A stretch of DNA of 64,000 nt. It comes from Pseudomonas putida. Lineage in GTDB: Bacteria > Pseudomonadota > Gammaproteobacteria > Pseudomonadales > Pseudomonadaceae. Each line of letters starts with the position of its first letter. Within the stretch, counting starts at the first letter, position 1. A program made the translations under genes and the position numbers. Positions 43,890 through 51,840 of this stretch are shown in pieces. The notes under the pieces were generated by a model, which saw only the letters and a program-made list of their open reading frames with translations, did no database searches and was not told where the DNA came from. The stretch spans positions 248,001-312,000 of the forward strand of contig NZ_MINI01000048.1 in assembly GCF_002906855.1 (NCBI RefSeq), given 5' to 3'.

Positions 43890-44145
43890 CTTACCCAGCC
43901 CCGCCGTTCCGCCCGCTACCCGCACCCGGCGCCACACGGCCAGTCCGCTCCACTGACACGCCCCGCGGTCCTGCTTCAACACCCCGAACAGAGCCCGCTC
44001 CCACCCCTACCCTCCTGGGCTGGTGTCAGTCGCGCGAACACAACAACAATACGCTCCGGCGTCCGCCAAGCCGTGCCTGCCTTCAACGCCTGCACAGGCC
44101 GTGGACAATGCCATGGAGCGGACCAGACTGTTAGGGACCTACTAA

Positions 44146-45444
44146 ATGACAACCAGCACCTATGCCGAGGCGCCTGCCGCGCCGGTCAACTCGCCAGCGC
44201 GGGTCGCCACTGCCAGCTTCATCGGCACCGCCATCGAGTTCTACGATTTCTACGTCTATGCCACCGCCGCCGCGCTGGTGATCGGCCCGGTGTTCTTCCC
44301 ATCCGGGTCGGGCACCGCGCAGATGCTCGCGGCCTTCATCACCTTCGGCATCGCCTTCCTTGCCCGCCCCCTGGGCTCGGCACTGTTCGGCCACTTCGGC
44401 GACCGCATCGGGCGCAAGTCGACTCTGGTCGCCTCGCTGCTGCTGATGGGCGTTTCGACCACGCTGATTGGTGTGCTGCCAGGCTATGACAGCATCGGCG
44501 TGTGGGCACCGATCCTGCTCTGCCTGCTGCGCTTCGGCCAAGGCCTGGGCCTGGGTGGCGAATGGGGTGGCGCCGCGCTGCTGGCCACCGAGAACGCGCC
44601 GGAGGGCAAACGCGCCTGGTTCGGCATGTTCCCGCAACTTGGCCCGTCGATCGGTTTCCTCGCGGCCAACGGCCTGTTCCTGACCCTGGCCATGCTGCTC
44701 AGTGACGAGCAGTTCCGTGACTGGGGCTGGCGCATTCCGTTCCTGCTCAGTGCCGCGCTGGTAATGGTGGGGCTGTATGTGCGCCTGAAGCTTGAAGAAA
44801 GCCCGGTATTTGCCAAGGCAGTCGCCCGCCACGAACGCGTGAAGATGCCGGTGGTGGACCTGTTCGGCAAATACTGGATGCCAACCCTGCTGGGCGCAGC
44901 CGCCATGGTGGTGTGCTATGCGCTGTTCTATATCTCGACGGTGTTCTCGCTCAGCTACGGCGTGACCACGCTGGGGTACAGCCGTGAAACCTTCCTCGGC
45001 CTGCTGTGCTTCGCCGTGGTGTTCATGGCACTGGCCACGCCGCTGTCGGCCTGGCTCAGCGACCGTTACGGGCGCAAGCCGGTGCTGATCGTCGGCGGCC
45101 TGCTGGCCGTGGCGTCGGGCTTTACCATGGAGCCGCTGCTGACTTCAGGCTCGACTACGGGCGTGGCGCTGTTCCTGGCCATCGAGCTGTTCCTGATGGG
45201 CGTGACCTTCGCACCGATGGGGGCCCTGCTGCCTGAGCTGTTCCCGACTCACGTGCGCTACACCGGCGCTTCGGCGGCATACAACCTGGGCGGCATCGTC
45301 GGGGCCTCGGCGGCACCGTTCTTTGCCCAGAAGCTGGTGAGCATGGGTGGGTTGAGCTGGGTGGGGGGCTATGTGTCGGCGGCGGCGGTGATCAGCCTGA
45401 TTGCCGTGCTGTGCCTGAAAGAAACCCGTAATACCGCGCTGTAA
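44146..45444 (+). CDS. MFS transporter, metabolite:H+ symporter type
   Basis: A 432-residue 12-helix major facilitator of the MHS group. It shows 'SFIGTAIEFYDFYVYATAAALV', motif A 'GHFGDRIGRKSTLV', 'RFGQGLGLGGEWGGAALLATENAP' (part), and the second-half 'WLSDRYGRKPVL'. The relatives ShiA, KgtP and ProP transport organic acids or osmolytes; this sequence does not identify the substrate. It stands alone, preceded by a 272-bp C-rich gap and followed by a hairpin and a REP pair. Confidence 0.92.
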   Translation: MTTSTYAEAPAAPVNSPARVATASFIGTAIEFYDFYVYATAAALVIGPVFFPSGSGTAQMLAAFITFGIAFLARPLGSALFGHFGDRIGRKSTLVASLLLMGVSTTLIGVLPGYDSIGVWAPILLCLLRFGQGLGLGGEWGGAALLATENAPEGKRAWFGMFPQLGPSIGFLAANGLFLTLAMLLSDEQFRDWGWRIPFLLSAALVMVGLYVRLKLEESPVFAKAVARHERVKMPVVDLFGKYWMPTLLGAAAMVVCYALFYISTVFSLSYGVTTLGYSRETFLGLLCFAVVFMALATPLSAWLSDRYGRKPVLIVGGLLAVASGFTMEPLLTSGSTTGVALFLAIELFLMGVTFAPMGALLPELFPTHVRYTGASAAYNLGGIVGASAAPFFAQKLVSMGGLSWVGGYVSAAAVISLIAVLCLKETRNTAL

Positions 45445-45451
45445 GCAACTG

Positions 45452-45468
45452 GGGCCGCTTTGCGGCCC
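45452..45468 (+). terminator. Hairpin after the MFS gene
   Basis: GGGCCGC TTT GCGGCCC starts 8 bases after the stop. It lacks a T run but is followed at once by a REP pair. Confidence 0.5.
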
Positions 45469-45553
45469 ATTCGCTGGACAAGCCCGCTCCTACAGGGATC
45501 GCATCTGCGTTGGCTTGCGCGGTCTCCTGCAGGAGCGGGCTTGCCCCGCGAAT
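45469..45553. repeat. Inverted REP pair
   Basis: AAGCCCGCTCCTACAGG (from 45480) and CCTGCAGGAGCGGGCTTG (from 45526) are facing REP copies with outer ends ATTCGC / GCGAAT. The left copy has a CTGGACAA variant in place of CGGGGCAA. It lies between convergent MFS and purT genes. Confidence 0.9.
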
Positions 45554-45554
45554 G

Positions 45555-45571
45555 GGCTGCGCAGCAGCCCC
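45555..45571 (-). terminator. Hairpin after purT
   Basis: GGGCTGC GCA GCAGCCC lies 14 bases beyond the purT stop on the minus strand. No T run follows, only the REP pair. Confidence 0.45.
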
Positions 45572-45584
45572 GTACGGTCTCGGA

Positions 45585-46766
45585 TCAGAACTCGACCTTG
45601 ACCGCCTGCGAAGCACGGGTCGCCTTCGCCCGCGCCGCTTCAACCGACTCATCACGCGCCAGGCACACGCCCATGCGGCGAGTACCGTTGATTTCCGGCT
45701 TGCCGAACAGGCGAATGGCGGTGTCCGGCTCGCTCAGGGCGGCGCCCAGGTTGGCGAAGCTGGTCTGCTGCGACTGGCCTTCCGGCAGGATCACCGCCGA
45801 TGCCGATGGCCCGAACTGGCGTACCACCGGGATCGGCAGGCCGAGAATGGCGCGGGCGTGCAGGGCGAACTGCGACAGATCCTGGGAAATCAGGGTCACC
45901 AGGCCAGTGTCATGCGGGCGCGGCGAGACTTCGCTGAACCACACCTGGTCGCCCTTGACGAACAGTTCCACGCCAAACAAGCCACGACCACCCAATGCAT
46001 CGGTGACAGCCTTGGCCACGCGCTGCGACTCGGCCAGAGCTTTCGCGCTCATCGCCTGTGGCTGCCAGGATTCCTGGTAGTCGCCCTTTTCCTGACGATG
46101 ACCAACCGGTTCGAGGAAAGTGGTGCCGCCCACATGGCGAACGGTCAGCAGGGTGATTTCGTATTCGAAGTCGATGAAGCCCTCGATGATCACCCGCCCT
46201 TTGCCGGCACGGCCACCTTCCTGGGCGTAGTCCCACGACTTCTGCAGGTCGGCATCGCTGCGCAGCAGGCTCTGGCCCTTGCCCGAGGAGCTCATCACCG
46301 GCTTGACCACGCATGGGTAGCCGACATCGGCCACGGCCTTGGCGTAGTCCTCGAAGGTGTCGGCGAAGTGGTACGGCGAGGTTGGCAGATCCAGCTCCTC
46401 GGCGGCCAGGCGGCGGATACCTTCACGGTTCATGGTCAGCTGGGTGGCGCGGGCAGTCGGCACCACGTTGAAGCCTTCGTTCTCCAGCTCGACCAGAGTG
46501 GCGGTGGCGATGGCTTCGATTTCCGGCACGATGTAGTGCGGCTTTTCCGCTTCGATGATCGCCCGCAGGGCAACGCCATCGAGCATGTTGACCACGTGGC
46601 TGCGGTGCGCCACCTGCATCGCCGGGGCATTGGCGTAGCGGTCGACGGCGATCACCTCGACGCCCAGGCGCTGCAACTCGATCACCACTTCCTTGCCCAG
46701 TTCGCCACAGCCGCAGAGCAGTACACGGGTCGCGGTTGGCGACAATGGGGTTCCGATACGGGTCAT
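45585..46766 (-). CDS. purT: Formate-dependent phosphoribosylglycinamide formyltransferase
   Basis: A 393-residue ATP-grasp enzyme of purine synthesis that formylates GAR using formate and ATP, bypassing folate-dependent PurN. The N-terminus has 'VLLCGCGELGKEVVIELQRLGVEVIAVDRYANAPA' (part). The ATP loop is 'KPVMSSSGKGQS', with metal residues in 'GVELFVKGDQVWFSEVSPRPHDTG' (part). The length matches the family. It is monocistronic, ending in the REP-containing gap. Confidence 0.97.
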   Translation of the reverse strand: MTRIGTPLSPTATRVLLCGCGELGKEVVIELQRLGVEVIAVDRYANAPAMQVAHRSHVVNMLDGVALRAIIEAEKPHYIVPEIEAIATATLVELENEGFNVVPTARATQLTMNREGIRRLAAEELDLPTSPYHFADTFEDYAKAVADVGYPCVVKPVMSSSGKGQSLLRSDADLQKSWDYAQEGGRAGKGRVIIEGFIDFEYEITLLTVRHVGGTTFLEPVGHRQEKGDYQESWQPQAMSAKALAESQRVAKAVTDALGGRGLFGVELFVKGDQVWFSEVSPRPHDTGLVTLISQDLSQFALHARAILGLPIPVVRQFGPSASAVILPEGQSQQTSFANLGAALSEPDTAIRLFGKPEINGTRRMGVCLARDESVEAARAKATRASQAVKVEF

Positions 46767-46842
46767 TTCAGGTCCTCGAAGGCGTCCGGGGCCGCACCAG
46801 GCTTGGCACGGCCCGCTGAAAAAGGACCAGTATTCTACACCA

Positions 46843-47310
46843 TCAACCCGCTACGGCGGCCCGCCGCGCACGAAATGCCATGGCCAGCCAGACGGCCGTG
46901 ACACCGGCGAATTTCGAGGCCATGGCGCTGCCGATCACCGCCGGGGTGAGTGCGCCGATCATGCCGAAGAAGATGAAGGTATCCACCGGAATGCTCAGCG
47001 CCGAGCTCAGCCACAGGCGGTCGCGCAGCGGCCGACGGGTGATGCTGAACACCAGCCAGTCGATCAGCTCGGAGACGAAGAACGCGGTGGCGCTGGCCAG
47101 GGCGATGGCCGGCTCCGAGGTGGCGTACGACAGCACCAGGGCCAGCAGCATGGCGATCAGCGCGCCATGGCCGTAGCGGGTCTGCACCATGTCGCGCAGG
47201 ATGAACACCAGGCCACCCCAGCAGGACCAGATGATGTCCAGCTGCGGGGCGCTGGAGAAGGCGTAGTTGATCAGCACTACGCTACTGATATAGGCAATGA
47301 GATAGAACAT
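46843..47310 (-). CDS. VUT family (YhhQ/QueT-like) transporter
   Basis: About 155 residues with five or six hydrophobic segments ('FYLIAYISSVVLINYAF', 'WGGLVFILRDMVQ', 'ALIAMLLALVLSYATSE', 'FFVSELIDWLVFSITRR'). The FVSELxDxLVF pattern and RD pair are typical of the VUT/DUF165 family, whose E. coli member YhhQ imports queuosine precursors. It is shorter than YhhQ (about 220 residues), so it may belong to a compact subgroup. ATG 47310 gives a hydrophobic N-terminus; the frame opens at 47337. Substrate uncertain. Confidence 0.75.
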   Translation of the reverse strand: MFYLIAYISSVVLINYAFSSAPQLDIIWSCWGGLVFILRDMVQTRYGHGALIAMLLALVLSYATSEPAIALASATAFFVSELIDWLVFSITRRPLRDRLWLSSALSIPVDTFIFFGMIGALTPAVIGSAMASKFAGVTAVWLAMAFRARRAAVAG

Positions 47311-47356
47311 GGCGAGTGATCTGTGGGCAAGCCGCACAGATTACTTGATTTTGCGG

Positions 47357-47560
47357 TCAGTGCCCAATAATCAGCCCGGCTGCCACCGCCCGTTCATGGC
47401 AAAGCTTGAGCACCGCCCGGCGCTCGGTATTGTCCATCCGCCCCCAACGGCCGATCTCGGCCACGGTGCGCTGGCAGCCGGTACAGATATCCTGCTCGTC
47501 CAGCGCGCAGATGCTCACGCACGGCGAAGCCACCGGCCGCTCTACAGCAACTTCACTCAT
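47357..47560 (-). CDS. DUF1289 small cysteine-rich protein
   Basis: A 67-residue protein with 'SPCVSICALDEQDICTGCQRT' near the N-terminus, four cysteines spaced like a zinc or Fe-S ribbon, then 'EIGRWGRMDNTERRAVL'. This is the DUF1289 signature. The function is unknown. The ATG at 47560 overlaps the end of the gamma-carbonic anhydrase gene by 8 bases, so the two are coupled. Confidence 0.88.
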   Translation of the reverse strand: MSEVAVERPVASPCVSICALDEQDICTGCQRTVAEIGRWGRMDNTERRAVLKLCHERAVAAGLIIGH

Positions 47561-48077
47561 CGTCGACCACCAGCTCCCGCGCATACCGCTCGGCATTGTG
47601 TACATAGTGCGCAGCGCTGGCTTCGAGCATGCGCTTCTGCTGTTCGGTCAGCTCGCGCACCACCTTGCCCGGCGAACCCATCACCAGCGAGCCATCAGGA
47701 ATTTCCTTGCCCTCCGGGATCAGCGCGTTGGCGCCGATGATGCAATGCTTGCCGATGCGCGCGCCGTTGAGAATGACGGCGTTGATGCCGATCAGGCTGT
47801 AATCGCCAACCGAGCAACCATGCAGCATGGCGTTGTGGCCGATGGTTACGCCCTTGCCCACGGACAGCGGCGAGCCCATGTCGGTGTGCATCACGGTACC
47901 GTCCTGGACGTTGCTGTCCTCGCCGATGTCGATCAGTTCGTTGTCGCCCCGCAGCACCGCACCGAACCACACGCTGGCACGGGCCTGCAGGCGCACTTTG
48001 CCAATCAGGGAGGCGTTGGGTGCGGCCCAGCTGGTGGGGTGGCATTCGACCCGATGGTCGCCCAGGCGGTATTTCAT
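47553..48077 (-). CDS. Gamma-carbonic-anhydrase-like hexapeptide protein (YrdA type)
   Basis: A 174-residue left-handed beta-helix protein. Hexapeptide turns are visible ('VWFGAVLRGDNELIDIGEDSNVQDG' in part, 'VTIGHNAMLHG', 'IGINAVILNGARIG'). Metal-ligand histidines appear in 'VMHTDM', 'IGHNA' and 'MLHGC'. Relatives are gamma-carbonic anhydrases, many with low or unproven activity. It precedes DUF1289 and follows the CoA-pyrophosphatase gene by 44 bases. Confidence 0.9.
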   Translation of the reverse strand: MKYRLGDHRVECHPTSWAAPNASLIGKVRLQARASVWFGAVLRGDNELIDIGEDSNVQDGTVMHTDMGSPLSVGKGVTIGHNAMLHGCSVGDYSLIGINAVILNGARIGKHCIIGANALIPEGKEIPDGSLVMGSPGKVVRELTEQQKRMLEASAAHYVHNAERYARELVVDDE

Positions 48078-48121
48078 GTTCGCTCCTCAGAGGTTCACGC
48101 AGACGGCGGGGTGTGCCCCGC

Positions 48122-48721
48122 TCAGATTTCGATGTAGCGCTCGGGGGGGTGATGCAAGCTGATACCGGCGTCATACAACAGGTTGACCAGCTCGACGATC
48201 ATGATCGCCGATAGCCCCCAGATCTTGTACTCGCCATAGCGATAGCTGGGCACGTACCAACTGCGGCCCTGATAATCGATACGGTGGGTGTGGTCACGCG
48301 GGTCCTGGCGGAAGAATTCCAGCGGCACGCTGAAGACTGCCGCGATTTCGGCATCGTTGGCGCGGTATTCGACGAAATCCGGGATCAAGCCGACGAACGG
48401 GGTCACTTTCAGGCCATGCAGGGAAATCAGCGGGCTGAGCGGGCCGATTACCTCGACCAGGCCGGGCGGCAGGCCGATTTCTTCCTCCGCCTCGCGCAGT
48501 GCAGTGAACACCAGGTCCGGGTCTTCCGGGTCGCGGCGACCGCCCGGAAAGGCGACTTCGCCACCGTGGGTCGACAGCCCCTTGGCACGCAGGGTCAATA
48601 CCAGCTCGGGCGCTTCGCTGCGGGTAATGGGCAAAAGTACCGCCGCCTCGGGGAACCGTCGGTCGGTTTCCAGTGAAGCGGGTTGGTGGTTGCTCATACG
48701 GCGAAGTAGCTCGTCCAGCAT
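48122..48721 (-). CDS. NUDIX hydrolase, CoA pyrophosphatase type (YeaB/NudL-like)
   Basis: A 199-residue NUDIX enzyme. The box 'GGRRDPEDPDLVFTALREAEEEIGL' (part) has GX5EX7REUXEEXGU geometry with an extended insertion typical of CoA pyrophosphatases, plus 'LSTHGGEVAFPGG' ahead of it. It probably hydrolyses CoA to phosphopantetheine and ADP. The ATG at 48721 has GAGAG about 7 bases upstream; the longer frame would overlap the divergent NUDIX gene's promoter. Confidence 0.88.
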   Translation of the reverse strand: MLDELLRRMSNHQPASLETDRRFPEAAVLLPITRSEAPELVLTLRAKGLSTHGGEVAFPGGRRDPEDPDLVFTALREAEEEIGLPPGLVEVIGPLSPLISLHGLKVTPFVGLIPDFVEYRANDAEIAAVFSVPLEFFRQDPRDHTHRIDYQGRSWYVPSYRYGEYKIWGLSAIMIVELVNLLYDAGISLHHPPERYIEI

Positions 48722-48847
48722 TGCGCACTCTCGTTTCCAAGGCCTGCCTTGCATGATGCACCAAAGCCGCGAAGCACCCAAGCCCCGTGCGCTTGCGGCA
48801 ACCCCGCGTGGCGCGCCAAGATAACCCGGTCAATAGGGAAGAACAGC

Positions 48848-49399
48848 ATGAAATTTTGCAGCGCGTGCGGCCAGCCGGTCATTCAACGGATCCCCGAGGG
48901 CGACAGCCGCCTGCGGTTCATCTGCGAGCATTGCCAGACCATTCACTACCAGAACCCCAATATCGTCGCCGGGGTGCTGCCTATCTGGGGCAGCCAGGTG
49001 CTCCTGTGCCGACGTGCCATAGAGCCGCGCCGCAGCTTCTGGACGCTACCGGCAGGCTTCATGGAAAACGGCGAGACCCTCGACCAGGCCGCCCGTCGCG
49101 AAACGGTCGAGGAAGCCTGCGCCCGGGTCGGGGACATGGCCCTGTACCAGCTGTTCGACCTCCCGCACATCAACCAGGTGCATGTGTTCTTCCGTGCCGA
49201 GCTGGCGGACCTTGATTTCGCCGTCGGTGTCGAAAGCCTGGAGGTGCGATTGTTCGAGGAACACGAAATCCCGTGGGGCGAGCTGGCTTTCCGCACCGTC
49301 ACTCGCACACTAGAATGCTATTATCGCGACCGCATCAGGCAGCACTACCCGATTGGCCATGAATACCTGCCGCCGATGAATGTTTCGCCCACCACTTAA
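48848..49399 (+). CDS. NUDIX hydrolase with N-terminal zinc ribbon
   Basis: A 183-residue protein. Two CxxC pairs ('KFCSACGQPV', 'FICEHCQTIHYQNP') form a zinc ribbon as in NADH pyrophosphatase relatives. The NUDIX box follows ('GFMENGETLDQAARRETVEEACA'-like, with REtvEEA). It is divergent from the other NUDIX gene with a 126-bp gap. The substrate is probably a dinucleotide or NDP derivative but cannot be fixed. The ATG at 48848 puts the first CxxC at the N-terminus as usual. Confidence 0.88.
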   Translation: MKFCSACGQPVIQRIPEGDSRLRFICEHCQTIHYQNPNIVAGVLPIWGSQVLLCRRAIEPRRSFWTLPAGFMENGETLDQAARRETVEEACARVGDMALYQLFDLPHINQVHVFFRAELADLDFAVGVESLEVRLFEEHEIPWGELAFRTVTRTLECYYRDRIRQHYPIGHEYLPPMNVSPTT

Positions 49400-49417
49400 G
49401 TTTGCAGGTACCGCTTC

Positions 49418-49972
49418 ATGCGTTGGTTGTTCGCCCTTTTCTGCCTTTGCGTTACCACGGTGGCCCAGGCGGCCTTCACCGAAGTCATCATTCGCAAGCC
49501 GCAACCGCCCGCGCCGGTACAGTCGCAGTCCCAGGCCGCCATGCAGCCACTGATCGACAAGGTGCTGGTGATCAAGTCCGAGCGGCGCCTGCAACTGATC
49601 AGCCGCGGCGAGCCGCTGAAGACCTACCGCATCTCCCTGGGCAAGCAGCCTAAGGGCGCCAAGGAACGCGAAGGCGACAAGAAGACTCCAGAAGGCCTGT
49701 ACTGGCTGGACTGGCGCAAGGAAAGCGACCGCTTCAACCTGGCCATGCACATCACCTACCCGAACATCAGCGACGCCGCCCGTGCCACCCGCGAAGGCTG
49801 GAGCGCCGGCAGCATGATCATGATCCACGGCACGCCGGTCGACGATAACTACCCCGAGTGGTACTTCCACACCCTCGACTGGACCGATGGCTGCATCGCC
49901 ATGCGCAACCGCGACATGCAGGAAGTGTGGGACCTGGTCCGCGATGGCACCCTGATCGAGATTCGCCCTTGA
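49418..49972 (+). CDS. L,D-transpeptidase family protein (YkuD domain)
   Basis: A 184-residue periplasmic protein. The signal peptide ends near 'AQAAFT' (about residue 19). The YkuD domain begins 'VLVIKSERRLQLISRGEPL' and has 'KTPEGLYWLDWR', 'MIMIHGTPVDD' and the catalytic Cys in 'TDGCIAMRNRDM'. It resembles the COG3034/YafK branch, which acts on peptidoglycan cross-links or Lpp attachment. The start lies 18 bases after the NUDIX stop. Confidence 0.9.
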   Translation: MRWLFALFCLCVTTVAQAAFTEVIIRKPQPPAPVQSQSQAAMQPLIDKVLVIKSERRLQLISRGEPLKTYRISLGKQPKGAKEREGDKKTPEGLYWLDWRKESDRFNLAMHITYPNISDAARATREGWSAGSMIMIHGTPVDDNYPEWYFHTLDWTDGCIAMRNRDMQEVWDLVRDGTLIEIRP

Positions 49973-49974
49973 TA

Positions 49975-50003
49975 GTCCTACATTCAGATTGAGCTTGTAG
50001 GAC
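49975..50003 (+). terminator. Inverted repeat after the L,D-transpeptidase gene
   Basis: GTCCTACA (49975-49982) pairs with TGTAGGAC (49996-50003), loop 13 bases, followed by CTTTC. A weak terminator or an operator upstream of tpsB are both possible. Confidence 0.45.
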
Positions 50004-50098
50004 CTTTCATACTTCAAATACACACCTGACCTACGCCCAGCTAGGGCCAGAGACTGCATCCAACCGAAGGCATGAATTTTTAGCATCCACGCAAACGA

Positions 50099-50113
50099 GT
50101 ACGTAATCCGTAC
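50099..50113. promoter_or_regulatory. Short inverted repeat upstream of tpsB
   Basis: GTACG TAATC CGTAC lies 20 bases before the tpsB ATG. It could be an operator or a leader hairpin; no promoter hexamers are clear. Confidence 0.3.
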
Positions 50114-50133
50114 GCCAATTGCGAGGGTGCTTC

Positions 50134-51813
50134 ATGCCATGCCAACTCTGTCACTCCGCCAACAGGCTGCTCGCCGGTTGCCTGGCTGGCCTGCTGATCT
50201 CCCACACCGTCCTGGCTGACGACCCCGCCAGCCTGCAACTGCGCGACCAGCAGCAATCCCTGCGGCATTTCGAACAGCAACAGCGGCTCAAGCGCTGGCA
50301 GCAGCAGCCTTTGCCCGAGCGTAATGAGCAAGCCCCCGCCCAGCCGGCCGACAGTCAGTGCTGGGCCGTGTCCGGCCTGCGCATCGTCGGTAACCGCCAA
50401 CTTCCGGATCAGGCGCTCGAGCTCGCGCTGCGCGAGTGGCTATTGCCCTGCATGGGCATCGACGACATCAATAACCTGCTCCGGGGCATCACCCAGCGGT
50501 ATGTCAGCGCGGGGTTTCCGACCAGCCGCCCCTACCTGCGCCAACAACCTCGGGACGGTGCGCCACTGGACATCGTCATCGTCGAAGGCTTTGTCGAATC
50601 CATCGAACTCACCAGCCCGGCATTGCCACTGTCGCTGAACGGCGCCTTCCCTGACGTACTGGGCCAACCGCTGTACCTGCCCGACCTCGAACAAGGGCTC
50701 GACCAACTCAATCGCCTGCGCGCCTATGAGCTGGGCATGGATCTGCTGCCCGGCGAACTGCAGGGCGGTACCCGGGTTGTGCTGCAACCACGCAAGATCG
50801 GCTCGCGCTGGCACCTGGACAGTCGCCTGGACAACCGCGGCAGTGAGCTGACCGGCCGCCACCGCCTGAACCTGGGCCTCGGCCTGGACAGCCCGCTGGG
50901 GCTCAATGACGACCTGCGCATGTCAGTGCTCTCCAGCGTGTTCCACGCACCCGGCCAGGTGCAAGGCATCACGTTGTACTACAGCGTCCCTTACGGCCCC
51001 TGGACCTTTGCCCTCAACGCCAGCCAACTGACCTACGACGCGCCGCTGCCGCACAGCCGGCAGACCAGCGACGGCAGCAGCAGCTACCAGGGCCTGAGCC
51101 TCGAGCGGGTGCTGTGGCGCAACCAGCAAGGCATGCTCAGCGCCAGCGCACGGCTGGACCGCAAGCAGCTGGTCAACCGCAGCGCCGGCGCCGTCGTCAC
51201 TCAACAGAGCCCGACGCTCACCAGCGTCGAGGCCGGTATCAACCTGCTGTGGCTCCAGGGCGGGCTATGGAACGGCTATGTGGGCATTGCACAGGGTGTG
51301 GACTGGCTTGCCGCAGACCAGTCGCCATTGGGCAACGAACGCCTGCGCCCGGATTTTCGCAAGTACCGCGCCAGCCTGCTGCACCTGCGTCAGGGGCCGA
51401 CGGGCACACCTTGGCGCTGGCAAAGCGAACTGGCCCTGCAGTACAGCGAACACGCTTTGCCCGCCGTCGAGCAATTACTGGTCAGCGACGACTCGACCGT
51501 ACGTGGCTTTCGCCTGCGCACCTACTCCGGCGCCAGCGGCGCCGCCTGGCGCAACACCTTCAGCCAACCGCTAACGGCGAACTGGGCCCACCCCCTGCAG
51601 GTACGCCCTTACTTCGGCCTGGATGCAGGCTGGACCCGCTCAGCCGCTGGCAAACCCTCGCAACGCCTGGCAGGCGCAGCCGCCGGCATCGAACTGAGCC
51701 TGCCGAGTACCCGGCTACGCCTCGACTACCAACGCGCCCTCTACGCCAGCGACCTGCCCCGCTCATACCTTGAGCCTGGCTTCTGGGTACTGGAGTGCGC
51801 CCTGAGCATTTGA
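50134..51813 (+). CDS. Two-partner secretion outer-membrane pore (TpsB, ShlB/FhaC family)
   Basis: A 559-residue outer-membrane transporter for the TpsA encoded next to it. The signal peptide ends near 'TVLAD' (about residue 29). A Gln-rich N-terminal helix is followed by a POTRA domain ('GLRIVGNRQLPDQALELAL', 'LDIVIVEGFVESI'). A second POTRA and a 16-strand beta-barrel follow, with the conserved Omp85 lid-loop motif VRGF at about 456-459 and a final strand ending 'WVLECALSI' (terminal Ile). ATG 50134 is preceded by GAGGG; the open frame starts at TTG 50119. It ends 27 bases before tpsA. Confidence 0.92.
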   Translation: MPCQLCHSANRLLAGCLAGLLISHTVLADDPASLQLRDQQQSLRHFEQQQRLKRWQQQPLPERNEQAPAQPADSQCWAVSGLRIVGNRQLPDQALELALREWLLPCMGIDDINNLLRGITQRYVSAGFPTSRPYLRQQPRDGAPLDIVIVEGFVESIELTSPALPLSLNGAFPDVLGQPLYLPDLEQGLDQLNRLRAYELGMDLLPGELQGGTRVVLQPRKIGSRWHLDSRLDNRGSELTGRHRLNLGLGLDSPLGLNDDLRMSVLSSVFHAPGQVQGITLYYSVPYGPWTFALNASQLTYDAPLPHSRQTSDGSSSYQGLSLERVLWRNQQGMLSASARLDRKQLVNRSAGAVVTQQSPTLTSVEAGINLLWLQGGLWNGYVGIAQGVDWLAADQSPLGNERLRPDFRKYRASLLHLRQGPTGTPWRWQSELALQYSEHALPAVEQLLVSDDSTVRGFRLRTYSGASGAAWRNTFSQPLTANWAHPLQVRPYFGLDAGWTRSAAGKPSQRLAGAAAGIELSLPSTRLRLDYQRALYASDLPRSYLEPGFWVLECALSI

Positions 51814-51840
51814 TTCACCCACAACAAAGAGAACGAGAAC

